Assembly: GCF_004684345.1 (NCBI RefSeq)
Contig: NZ_CP038469.1
Span: 1,116,001 to 1,180,000, forward strand
DNA length: 64,000 bases
DNA from: Citrobacter tructae
GTDB taxonomy: Bacteria; Pseudomonadota; Gammaproteobacteria; Enterobacterales; Enterobacteriaceae
Reading direction: 5' to 3'
The notes beneath the pieces were generated by a model. It saw only the letters and a program-made list of their open reading frames with translations, was not told the DNA's origin and did not search any database. Positions within the stretch are counted from its first letter, which is position 1. Every line of letters starts with the position of its first letter. Shown here in pieces: positions 58,301-64,000 of the stretch. The translations under genes were made by a program, and so were the position numbers.

Positions 58301-60946
58301 CAGCAGCAAATGCTGCTTCAGGTGGCGACGCAACGGTTTATGCAGAAGGTCATAGGCGATGCTGAGGATGGCTGGCAACAGCCATATCAGTATCAGCACG
58401 CCAAGCCAGTAAAACGGATTGGGTACCCAAAGCAGAGCGAAGAACAATAATATCAGTAAAGATGGCGCGACCAGACTGCGCCGCAAATTATCAAACAATT
58501 TCCAGTAAGAAAGCGTGGACAGCGGATTCTTACCCCGGGTTCCATCGGCTTTTCTGACGTGTGGTTTCAGCCAGTTGAGCAGTTGCCAGTCGCCCCGTAT
58601 CCAGCGAGAACGGCGCGCAACATCCGAAAGATAATTGTTAGGGTACTGTTCGTAGAGTAAAACTTCACTCAGCAGACCCGAGCGCGCATAGCATCCTTCA
58701 AGTAAATCATGGCTGAGAACCAGGTTTTCAGGGCAGGTGTTGGCGGTGGCTTGCACAAAGATATCAACATCATAAATCCCTTTGCCCACGAACGAACCTT
58801 CCCCGAAGAGATCCTGATAGATATCCGAAGACATCATCGAATAGGGATTATTGCCCGGCACACTGCTGCGCATGGCGGCATAACGTCCCTGACCGTTGCG
58901 TGGTATCTCCTCCGCGAGACCGGGTTGCAAAATGCCAAATCCTTTGACGACCCTCTGGCGTACTGGATCATACTCTGGCTTATTCAGCGGATGCGCCATT
59001 GTCGCGACCAGTTTGTGCGCCGTATCGCGCGGCAGTACCGTGTCACTATCCAGTGTGATGACATATTTAATGTGACCGGGTAAAAGATGAGCAGGCATGT
59101 CTGCAACGCTGACGAATTGCGCTCCCGGATGACGCAACCAGCTATTCAGCAACGCCAGTTTTCCCCGCTTACGTTCATAGCCCATCCATGTTCCTTCAGC
59201 GGAGTTCCATTCAGGCTGTCGGTGTAGCAGATAAAAACGTGGACGGCAGAACGGATAACGCCGGTTAAGCGTCTGCAAATCGGCGATCGCTTGTCTAAGC
59301 AGTACGTTGTTTTCCGGAGAGTGTTCACTTCCGGAATCAGCGAAATCGGTGAGCAGAGCAAAGCTGAGGTTTTCGTTTTGATTCCCCAGCCAGCAGACTT
59401 CAAGGCTGGTGAGAAGTTTGCTGAAACTTTCGTGGCTGGTCAGCATACAGGGGATGACGATCATCGTTGCACTGTCAGTGGGAATGCCCGTTGAAAAATC
59501 CATCCTTGGCAATGGACGAGGAACGCGAAAACGGGTGGTTACATCGCTGAGTAAATCACTCATTAACTGAGTAAGAGCGATAATCAGAGGCAATGCGACC
59601 GCAATCAGCAGCCAGTTTGCGCCCTGCAGGGCTGTTTCGTGCAATATTGCCGCTGTCGTTGCGGTCGTCAACAACGCCAGGCTTCCGAGCCATGACAGCA
59701 GGGTTACTTTGTTGAAACTGTGCCGCAAACGTATGAACCTGGAGGTGTCTGCCAACAGATATATTTCCAGCTGCTGTCGACCTTCCCCCGCCAGATAATA
59801 GCCAACGTGATGCTCCTGTGTGTCGGGAGCTGCTTCCACTGAAAGCGCCAGCACCTTGTTAGCCACCACAGGCTCACTGAGACCACTGTCTCTGGCCAGA
59901 ATCTCAATAACGTGGCGGTAATGATCCCGGGTATTGAAGTGCATCAGGGGATAGATACCGGCAGGATCATTGCGTAATACCTGTTCGACGACGCTTATCA
60001 ATTCGGCGAAATCAGACCAGTCCGTTTCGCTCAGTAATCGCAGACCCGCGATGCTATTACTGACGGATAGCTGGCTGGCGGCGAGCTGCTGATTGAAACT
60101 GTGTATCAGAACATCGGTGGTTATCCCCTGTTCTGTAAGGCACTGATCAACCCAGGTCAGAGGTAAAGACAGCGCGTTTCCATGTCCCTGCAGGCGCCGC
60201 ACCAGTTCTGCGACAAATGCACTGGTTAGTGGAGGTCGGGAGCGCGCCATATCAGCTACCACCATGATTAAATCAGCAGGGGCGCTCTCTGCACATTCGA
60301 AAATTCTTGTTATCCACGTATCTGCCAGGTTTCGTTCCTGCTGAGCCTTCACAACATCCATGCTGATACGACGAAGATTTTCGATTAAAGCCAGCCGCAA
60401 CATCCCCGGCAGGGCCCATACTTCGCCTAATGTCAGCGGTGTAACCTTTTGATAGGCTGTGAGATAGCTGGTCAGGCTTGCGACATCCCAGCGACCATCA
60501 CCGTGAGCGATAGCCTCTGATGCAATATTGTAAATTCGTGGGCAATTCAGCGGTGACATCAGAGACGGGAGACCTTTACCGAAGCTTTTCGGCAAGTGCT
60601 GGCGGACAGTGCGGATTTGTTCTTCAATCAGGTAGTAATTGTCCAGCAGCCACTCTCCTGCGGGCATAATACTCGTTTTTTTCCCCGCATTGAGTTCGTA
60701 GCAGTTTTGCGTGATCACGGCTTCATTGTCACCGAGCCTTTTCAGAAGGTAGTAAGGAAGTTTATCCGGCGATAATTTATGCGTGCGCGCCAACTTCTGA
60801 CCGAAGCGTTCCATCTGAGCGGTCGAAAAGAGTTCTGACCGCGGATTATTTTCACCAGCAGGATCGTTCGCCGAAAACATAACGAGTCCGGAGGCATTTG
60901 TAGGAATACGTGAGCGGTTAAACCACGCCCTGGGGTTTATTTTCAT
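52364..60946 (-). CDS. Cyclic beta-1,2-glucan synthase (NdvB/Cgs-like)
   Basis: A 2860-aa multidomain membrane enzyme, about the size of Brucella Cgs. Order: cytoplasmic N-terminal region (1-410); membrane helices near 412-460; a GT84 glycosyltransferase domain with DSD at 633-635 and WIRGDWQ at 782-788; further helices near 820-865 and 950-1000; then two carbohydrate-binding/GH94-type regions (GGGYSRWNNIALTRW near 1600 and a second near 2080) and the GH94 catalytic domain with GDWNDGM (Asp2545, Asp2548). Such enzymes polymerise UDP-glucose into protein-linked beta-1,2-glucan, trim it by phosphorolysis and cyclise it. The product is an osmoregulated periplasmic glucan important for host interaction in Brucella and rhizobia. 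Enterics normally make OpgGH glucans, so this is an acquired addition. The frame is intact throughout. Confidence 0.92.
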   Translation of the reverse strand: MKINPRAWFNRSRIPTNASGLVMFSANDPAGENNPRSELFSTAQMERFGQKLARTHKLSPDKLPYYLLKRLGDNEAVITQNCYELNAGKKTSIMPAGEWLLDNYYLIEEQIRTVRQHLPKSFGKGLPSLMSPLNCPRIYNIASEAIAHGDGRWDVASLTSYLTAYQKVTPLTLGEVWALPGMLRLALIENLRRISMDVVKAQQERNLADTWITRIFECAESAPADLIMVVADMARSRPPLTSAFVAELVRRLQGHGNALSLPLTWVDQCLTEQGITTDVLIHSFNQQLAASQLSVSNSIAGLRLLSETDWSDFAELISVVEQVLRNDPAGIYPLMHFNTRDHYRHVIEILARDSGLSEPVVANKVLALSVEAAPDTQEHHVGYYLAGEGRQQLEIYLLADTSRFIRLRHSFNKVTLLSWLGSLALLTTATTAAILHETALQGANWLLIAVALPLIIALTQLMSDLLSDVTTRFRVPRPLPRMDFSTGIPTDSATMIVIPCMLTSHESFSKLLTSLEVCWLGNQNENLSFALLTDFADSGSEHSPENNVLLRQAIADLQTLNRRYPFCRPRFYLLHRQPEWNSAEGTWMGYERKRGKLALLNSWLRHPGAQFVSVADMPAHLLPGHIKYVITLDSDTVLPRDTAHKLVATMAHPLNKPEYDPVRQRVVKGFGILQPGLAEEIPRNGQGRYAAMRSSVPGNNPYSMMSSDIYQDLFGEGSFVGKGIYDVDIFVQATANTCPENLVLSHDLLEGCYARSGLLSEVLLYEQYPNNYLSDVARRSRWIRGDWQLLNWLKPHVRKADGTRGKNPLSTLSYWKLFDNLRRSLVAPSLLILLFFALLWVPNPFYWLGVLILIWLLPAILSIAYDLLHKPLRRHLKQHLLLAGTGALKRLSGIGLNFAILPHETGYSLKAIAVTLWRLGVSKRHLSQWVSYSSDSNQSRPSVARFYQAMWLNVAGGVALTILAGQFAPQMLAIALSITILWCLAPLLMSWLSRQPLRKTFSPNQEQKQLLRQTSREIWAFFETFATEKENWLPPDNYQEIPQPTVAHRTSPTNIGLSLMANLTAWDFGYLPGGEVLQRVSLTLDTLDKMEHYRGHLYNWYDTRTLAPLSPRYVSSVDSGNMAGHLLTLREGLSAMRHQPVFNTQQVLAGLNDTLDILEKQWGQSSPSSLQLLRENCLIAVSLFPKAFFSELKKMRTQCNHLTRQCHQGSPLQVRWAGHLEHQLVQLCHEWSLLLDWLPESWNEPTLPTLSWLACATFTGEGTPPASVTVQARMRLNIITELEQRLDSHSRMDFAFLYSEATSLLSVGYNCDTNTPDKSHYDLLPSEIRLTSFLAIATNQLPLKSWYALGRLFTTIDNETALMSWSGSMFEYLMPNLVMPTWPGSLLNEMSQSAVMRQIHWGKERGVPWGVSESGYHAFDAQHNYQYQAFGVPGLGLRRGLADDMVVAPYATLLALMVSPQRACENLFRLKKNGAHGEYGFYEALDYTPSRLATGQLYAVVQSWMAHHQGMAFQALSHVLLDAPMIERFMSSTVFRSASLLLQERVPDAPELYSPRRHFESHEGRVKPVRYEPRIFSGVDTPAPDIQLLSNSHYHLMLTAGGGGYSRWNNIALTRWRSDSTRDNWGAFCYIRDLQTGDVWSNTWQPTGNAGGHDEEVIFTDAGAEFRRTFGGLSVKTQVVISPEDDIELRRLTLIHRGRQPRALELTTYAEVVLASDASDLAHPAFSNLFIQTELNPERDAILCHRRPRSPDEPSPCLFHMMVVHGDNRKSVSFETDRAKFLGRGRSPADALAIESGGALSNTSGSVLDPILAIRHAIILQPGQPVTIDIIYGISDTRQQSLALLEKYRDYPIADRIFELAWSHSLVVLRQMNASEDDASLFNRLASAVLYPIQELRADNQVISRNRRGQPGLWGWAISGDLPIVLLSITSEESIASVTLLIQAHRYWRQKGLEVDLVILNNSPGGYQQGLQNQIMDLIYAGSEASLLDKKGGLFVRNGEHLSAEDKLLLMSVACLYLDDRAGGINEQLNQRIHTLKPPGRAFIPHAVLELNQHTDWIPDISQLRYFNGYGGFSQDGREYQIVLRENTLTPAPWSNVLANSRFGSVISDAGQAYTWYENAHEYRLTPWENDPVSDRSGEAFYLRDEESGKCWSPTALPVRGHGDYLTRHGFGYSVFAHREFGIDSELTVMVAEDMPVKLAILTLSNTSGRTRKLSVTGYVEWTLGESRTRSAPHVVTQAASIPGGCGVLANNFYGDNGGVRTAFFAVSGNYCSLTGDRREFIGRNGSLHNPSAMKLRRLSGKTGAGLDPCGAVQSAVTLIDGDQKTFIFVLGADENHARAHETLAHYLNEDTVRQELNRVHNHWHNVLDKIVVNTPDTSVNLLLNGWLLYQTVACRLMARSGYYQSGGAFGFRDQLQDTLALSHADPNRMREQILLCASRQFIEGDVQHWWHPPHGNGVRTRCSDDYLWLPLAVCHYVETTGDEDVLEIRIPYLEGRLLQPGEESVYDTPVISGTEETLWLHCVKAIQHGLRFGEHGLPLMGAGDWNDGMNRVGVEGKGESVWLGFFLYDLLQRFSVLAERRKDDSVASLCRTQALHLQKSLETHAWDNEWYRRGYFDDGTPLGAKASQDCRIDAIAQSWSVLSGAASPGRCAQAMQALDKHLVDNDGGLIKLLTPPFDGHGPNPGYIQGYLPGVRENGGQYTHGAIWAVMAFARMGNAERAWQLWSMLNPINHTLNADSVGIYKAEPYVMSADVYSVTPHTGRAGWSWYTGSAGWAYRLLTEELLGIKRSGTTLTVHARLPHEWPSFSMTYQYGESHYQISVSRGDGEYQVTLDGVLLPDDRIPLWDDGQNHTVEIVQN

Positions 60947-61102
60947 AGCGTTGCTCTGATGCGACGTTAGCGCGCAGGAGCAGTTGCGAAATCAGTTAAG
61001 AAACGTTCTCTCAGGATGGACGTAAGGCATCAGGGATTTAACAGCTGCTAAGATTTGACTTAAGTATAGAACACTGGGTTTATGTGCGATGGGGTGTCAG
61101 GG
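60947..61102 (-). promoter_or_regulatory. Upstream region of glucan synthase
   Basis: 156 bp between the synthase start and the second zinc-ribbon gene. It must carry the synthase promoter; no clear hexamers recognised. Confidence 0.3.
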
Positions 61103-61267
61103 TTAGCGAGGTGAGACAAACAAAGCCTTACACCCCGGGCACAGCAATGTCTGTTTACGGCGAATTTTGGAGAGGGGTTGAGATGACCGTAAGCCACAAA
61201 TCGGGCAGATGACAGAGGAGGTCGATGCGCCACTGATGAACTTCATTGCATAATCGATGATAGACAT
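61103..61267 (-). CDS. 54-aa zinc-ribbon micro-protein (YnfU-like)
   Basis: Starts MSIIDYAMKFISGASTSSV and has CPIC (Cys21, Cys24) and CPGC (Cys43, Cys46) separated by a basic linker (LSKIRRKQTLL), ending ALFVSPR. The four cysteines should hold one zinc ion. AAGG precedes the ATG by 9 nt. It is a second, diverged version of the 51781-51957 protein and lies directly behind the CspF/CspH-like pseudogene, as small zinc proteins do beside csp genes in the Qin prophage. Confidence 0.7.
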   Translation of the reverse strand: MSIIDYAMKFISGASTSSVICPICGLRSSQPLSKIRRKQTLLCPGCKALFVSPR

Positions 61268-61387
61268 GATGATTAACCTTTCAATGAATGAGCTTCAGCA
61301 TATCATGCCTGATTAAAATTTAATCATTTTATTTATCTTCCCATTATTTATCCAAAAGTGGGATATCACAGAGGAGATGATGTCGTT

Positions 61388-61599
61388 TCAGGAAAAAAAG
61401 ATGTTCGCAACAACAGGACCATAGAGACCGTTGTTCTGACAAAATTCGATATGGATCCCAAGGGTGAGTAATTCTGATTCGTTGGAGTTAACGGCTGAAA
61501 TGTGAAGCAAAACGTCTTTTCGACCATCAAAAAGGGTTTGAGGCCTTTGCCACTGAGAATATCAAAATTATTGATAATTCCTGTCATTCTGTGGGACAA
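61388..61599 (-). pseudogene. Frameshifted CspF/CspH-like cold-shock pseudogene
   Basis: Read from a TTG at 61599, the first 20 residues are MSHRMTGIINNFDILSGKGL, matching E. coli CspF/CspH (MSRKMTGIVKTFDRKSGKG). After the codon at 61540-61542 the frame must shift by one base; the next frame then reads TLFDGRKDVLLHISAVNSNE and ends in GPVVANIFFS-stop at 61388-61390, again colinear with CspF/CspH. A single-base deletion near 61537-61539 explains this. The start codon is also TTG rather than ATG, though GAGG lies 7 nt before it. Probably inactive. Confidence 0.8.
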
Positions 61600-61881
61600 G
61601 TCAATGCCTCATTGAAAAAACGTAACGACTATACGTTGAAATGATTTTTTTGCCATCTTTAATTTTCTTTGCAGATTCTCTGGACGGCTAAAATATAATT
61701 TGCTTATTATGACTTCCCGTGCCTTAATGAACCCTATCAGTTCGATATACTTACGAACGTAAAACATTTTCCGAGCAGTCCTCATTACCAGGCGTTATCG
61801 CTGATATCCCCTTCTTTTGAGTCCATACGTTTAATACTATACGTTTACTATCAATATCATATATGTATAACTGGAGTCAGT
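61600..61881. promoter_or_regulatory. Divergent csp leader region
   Basis: 282 bp between the csp pseudogene and the intact csp gene. On the + strand TATAAT at 61694-61699 would give a leader of about 175 nt, the length typical of cspA-family mRNAs, whose 5' UTR acts as a temperature-responsive structure. The ribosome site GGAG is just upstream of the ATG at 61882. A canonical cold box is not evident. Confidence 0.45.
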
Positions 61882-62100
61882 ATGACCTCAAGAGTTAAAG
61901 GCTTGGTCAAGTGGTTTAACGAAGACAAAGGTTTTGGTTTTATCTCTCCTCTCGATGGAAGTAAAGATATCTTTGTTCATTTTTCTGCACTTAACGGTGA
62001 TGACTTCAAAACTTTATTTGAAGGGCAGAAAGTAGAATTCGCAATACACAGCGGTGACAAAGGTCCTGCTGCTGCAAACGTAATACTTTGCGATAAATAA
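61882..62100 (+). CDS. CspA-family cold-shock protein
   Basis: A 72-aa single cold-shock domain. RNA-binding motifs RNP1 (KGFGFI, residues 16-21) and RNP2 (IFVHF, 30-34) are intact, as are the WFNEDKG start and GPAAANV end. It is closest in pattern to the CspB/CspG/CspI group rather than CspC/CspE. It should bind single-stranded nucleic acid and melt mRNA structure at low temperature. The long leader supports cold-shock regulation. Confidence 0.93.
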   Translation: MTSRVKGLVKWFNEDKGFGFISPLDGSKDIFVHFSALNGDDFKTLFEGQKVEFAIHSGDKGPAAANVILCDK

Positions 62101-62425
62101 ATATTTGTGGGTCTGCGACAACGATGAAGGATTATTCCTGAGTAGACAGATCCATAAATTAATTTAGATAAAAGCAGATTATTCTTAACACCAGGTCAGT
62201 ACATTTTACCTTTGTATGAGTGTACTGACCGATGTGATGAAGTGCAGGTCTGCTGCATGAAAAGCCTTAAAGCAGAAGCTAACTGCTTGTAAAATAATAA
62301 AGTGCGTAAGAGGTAAGGCAACCTCAAAAAGCATCACTTCCTTGATTTTACCTCACTGGAATTTGCCCGTTAACATCACTGAGAGAACTGGGTGATGGAA
62401 AAGACTAACAGAATCATGGCGGCAT
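62101..62425. other. Intergenic region with 10-bp inverted repeat
   Basis: 325 bp. It contains a perfect inverted repeat GGTCAGTACA (62194-62203) and TGTACTGACC (62221-62230) with a 17-nt loop and no U tract. No gene recognised. Confidence 0.45.
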
Positions 62426-62653
62426 ATGATAAAAGTCCTTGTTTTCTTTAACACCGAACCCTGTAAGGTCATAACCGTTCTAAATGGTATTTCCTCTATC
62501 AGGCAAGAGTACCCAAATGGTAAAGAGACACATCTTCGGATAATGTCTGCAGGTTTTCCTTCATTGACTGGTGATCATGGTGTTGTTTATGTGGCGTCAG
62601 ACAGGGAGTTAACCTCACAGGAGATACTAAATGCTGCAAAAAAGCATTTGTAG
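62426..62653 (+). CDS. Hypothetical 75-aa protein
   Basis: A small soluble protein beginning MIKVLVFFNTEPCKVITVLN, with predicted alternating strands and a C-terminal helix (LTSQEILNAAKKHL). The ribosome site is weak. It lies in the same orientation 325 bp behind the csp gene. Not recognised; could be another small stress-island protein. Confidence 0.45.
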   Translation: MIKVLVFFNTEPCKVITVLNGISSIRQEYPNGKETHLRIMSAGFPSLTGDHGVVYVASDRELTSQEILNAAKKHL

Positions 62654-62772
62654 TTCTGGCATACCATGGGCCGTCGCAATACTTTTTCGGGGGTGATATC
62701 ACTATATTTATCATGAATACTCTCCTGGTGCGTCAGTCTAACAATTACATTCAACTGAAATAAAGAAACATT

Positions 62773-62889
62773 ATGATTACTAACCTTGTATTGATATTTT
62801 CTGTAATTACCACTCTGTGCATTATGTTGTTCGCCGCAGTAAAAGTAGGGATTGGTTTGTCTAACAATCCAGATCGAAATGATACTTAG
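62773..62889 (+). CDS. Candidate 38-aa single-helix membrane protein
   Basis: Begins MITNLVLIFSVITTLCIMLF and ends SNNPDRNDT. Residues ~4-28 form one hydrophobic segment with a short polar tail, the usual layout of enteric small membrane proteins. The ribosome site is poor (AAAGAAAC), so confidence is limited. Not recognised. Confidence 0.45.
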   Translation: MITNLVLIFSVITTLCIMLFAAVKVGIGLSNNPDRNDT

Positions 62890-63005
62890 CCCATTCGTAG
62901 ACGACTACTCACTTTACCTCATGTTAGGTTTAACTAGAGACAGTCATATCACTGGACAATCAGGCCAGTTAATATCTGGTGTCTGACTGGCATCGACACG
63001 ATTAA

Positions 63006-63224
63006 TCAAAACGCGATATTTTTCCACACCAGCAACAATGCCGATTCCACTTCCGTTGAAATATCAAAATCTACTGTATCCTGCAATGGTCCAATTTTTG
63101 ATGTACCCATCATCAGAATGCTCTCTTTGAGTTGTGCCGCCTGCGTAATCTTCCCCGTTTTTTCTGCTCCATTATCATGCACCCATTTTTCCCATCCCAC
63201 ATTACAAACTCTTCCACAGAATGG
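63006..63224 (-). pseudogene. Truncated gene fragment of unknown family, cut by an IS remnant
   Basis: The frame reads GWEKWVHDNGAEKTGKITQA, then KESILMMGTSKIGPLQ, and ends VWKNIAF. It lacks a convincing start (GTG at 63198-63200 without ribosome site) and is open up to the IS3-family remnant, so it looks like the C-terminal part of a longer gene interrupted by the element. I do not recognise the family. Confidence 0.4.
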
Positions 63225-63541
63225 TTATCAATGAGCACCGCACTGTATGGGGTGTAATGACGATGTGTCGGGTACTCAATGTCGCCCGGGCCAATAACCT
63301 GGCCCCAAGTATGAGCCGGCGTGGAAACTGCCGGGATAATGCGGTGGCCGGATCGTTCTTCAGTTCACTGAAAAAAGAACGCATCAGAAAACGCATATAT
63401 AAAACCCGGGATCTGGCCCGGGCTGATATCTTCGATTACATTGAAGTGTTCTACAACTGGGCCCGGCGGCGTCAGTCCGGAGGCCTTTGAACAGGCCTCG
63501 TCGTGAGAACAGGATATGTCTACGGGCGTGGGGTCAGTCCA
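63215..63541 (+). mobile_element. IS3-family element remnant (orfB with internal deletion)
   Basis: The frame from 63221 joins an orfB N-terminal segment (HRTVWGVMTMCRVLNVAR) directly to the C-terminal segment (ANNLAPSMSRRGNCRDNAVA), removing most of the integrase core. The catalytic Glu of the DDE triad in the usual NAVAESFF is Gly here (NAVAGSFF). A further small deletion near 63465 shifts the frame; the original end, GVSPEAFEQASS, is readable in the next frame with stop at 63504-63506. The sequence GGGGTCAGTCCA at 63530-63541 looks like the right terminal repeat. Non-functional. Confidence 0.82.
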
Positions 63542-63965
63542 ATTTCAGTCTTTTGCCTGCATCATCAACGACTTTCTCGCCATCTTCCTTAACGAAAACC
63601 CCTTTTTGAGCATCAGGAAGGATATCCAGAACAACTTCAGAAGGACGACACAGTTTGGTTCCCAGCGGTGTCACAACGATTGGGCGGTTAATCAGGATCG
63701 GATGCTGCAGCATAAAGTCGATTAACTGATCGTCAGTAAATTTATCTTCCGCCAGCCCCAGTTCTTCATACGGCTCAACATTTTTACGCAACAGATCCCG
63801 TACCGTGATCCTCATATCTGCAATGAGTTTGACCAATTCGTCGCGTGATGGAGGGTTCTCAAGGTAATGAATAACTATCGGTTCATCGCCGCTATTGCGG
63901 ATCATCTCCAGTGTGTTACGCGACGTGCCGCAGGCTGGGTTGTGATAAATAGTGATGTTGCTCAT
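63534..63965 (-). CDS. arsC: ArsC, glutaredoxin-dependent arsenate reductase
   Basis: A 143-aa enzyme reducing arsenate to arsenite for export by ArsB. Catalytic Cys12 is in NPACGTSRN, and the three arginines that shape the anion site are present (LLRKN, LINRP, LCRPSE). The usual enteric ArsC is 141 aa ending in GKRLK; here two extra residues (LD) and the TGA come from the IS remnant end at 63534-63541. arsC is normally the last gene of arsRBC, so arsB and arsR are expected beyond the right edge on the same strand. Confidence 0.95.
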   Translation of the reverse strand: MSNITIYHNPACGTSRNTLEMIRNSGDEPIVIHYLENPPSRDELVKLIADMRITVRDLLRKNVEPYEELGLAEDKFTDDQLIDFMLQHPILINRPIVVTPLGTKLCRPSEVVLDILPDAQKGVFVKEDGEKVVDDAGKRLKLD

Positions 63966-64000
63966 ATCAGTATCTCATTACAAAGTGAAAGAGAGACGTA

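Noticed and set aside
61366..61599. 77-aa protein read straight through the CspF/CspH-like locus
   Set aside because: Only the first 20 residues fit the family; the rest matches in the neighbouring frame, so the straight reading is an artefact of a frameshift.

Overview
The window is a chromosomal segment of an enteric bacterium (Enterobacteriaceae), most likely a Citrobacter; Citrobacter rodentium or a close relative is the best guess. The core gene order is that of the E. coli and Salmonella trp-cysB-fabI-sap region: sapABCDF, fabI, yciW, rnb, pdeR (gmr), yciZ, yciT, osmB, yciH, pyrF, lapB, lapA, pgpB, ribA, acnA, yciX, ymiA, cysB, topA, yciN, sohB, yciK, btuR, rluB, yciO, rnm (trpH) and trpLEDCBA. 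The proteins match their E. coli counterparts closely in length and motifs. The species assignment is an inference from gene content, not from a database search.

Left edge to fabI (1-14.5 kb). A truncated fold-type II PLP dehydratase and a YheO/DauR-type regulator precede the sap ABC-transporter operon. Between the sapF stop codon and the native sapF terminator sits a 5.39-kb AT-rich insert. It holds two tightly coupled genes: an 839-aa P-loop ATPase and an 838-aa divergent adenosine deaminase. This is the architecture of the RADAR anti-phage defence system (rdrA-rdrB). A 36-bp near-perfect duplication of the 3' end of sapF brackets the insert, so the system looks like a cleanly integrated cargo element with no recombinase of its own. 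The sapF terminator and a degenerate EAL-domain gene (resembling Salmonella STM1697) follow, then fabI.

Conserved core (14.5-46.5 kb). RNase II, the c-di-GMP enzyme PdeR, the LapA/LapB envelope-control pair, nucleotide and riboflavin enzymes, aconitase A, CysB, topoisomerase I, the RNA-modifying RluB, the 5'-3' exonuclease Rnm and the complete attenuated trp operon occur in the usual order. Convergent genes are separated by clear Rho-independent terminators.

Accessory block (46.5-63.5 kb). Downstream of trpA, where E. coli K-12 has yciGFE, this genome carries a patchwork: a membrane diguanylate cyclase, a DUF3313-like lipoprotein, a histidine-rich lipoprotein, a small secreted protein, a decayed SRAP/YedK fragment and a very large (2860 aa) cyclic beta-1,2-glucan synthase. 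Around the synthase lie genes of the type found in the cold-shock modules of the Rac and Qin prophages: a YdfK/YnaE-like protein, a CspA-family protein, a frameshifted CspF/CspH-like pseudogene and two tiny CPxC zinc-ribbon proteins. The block ends in an internally deleted IS3-family transposase remnant whose terminus supplies the stop codon of arsC, probably the last gene of an ars operon running in from the right edge.

The most notable system is RADAR together with its sapF-derived direct repeats. RADAR itself is published; the boundary structure, and the fact that the insert separates sapF from its terminator, are the parts worth checking.
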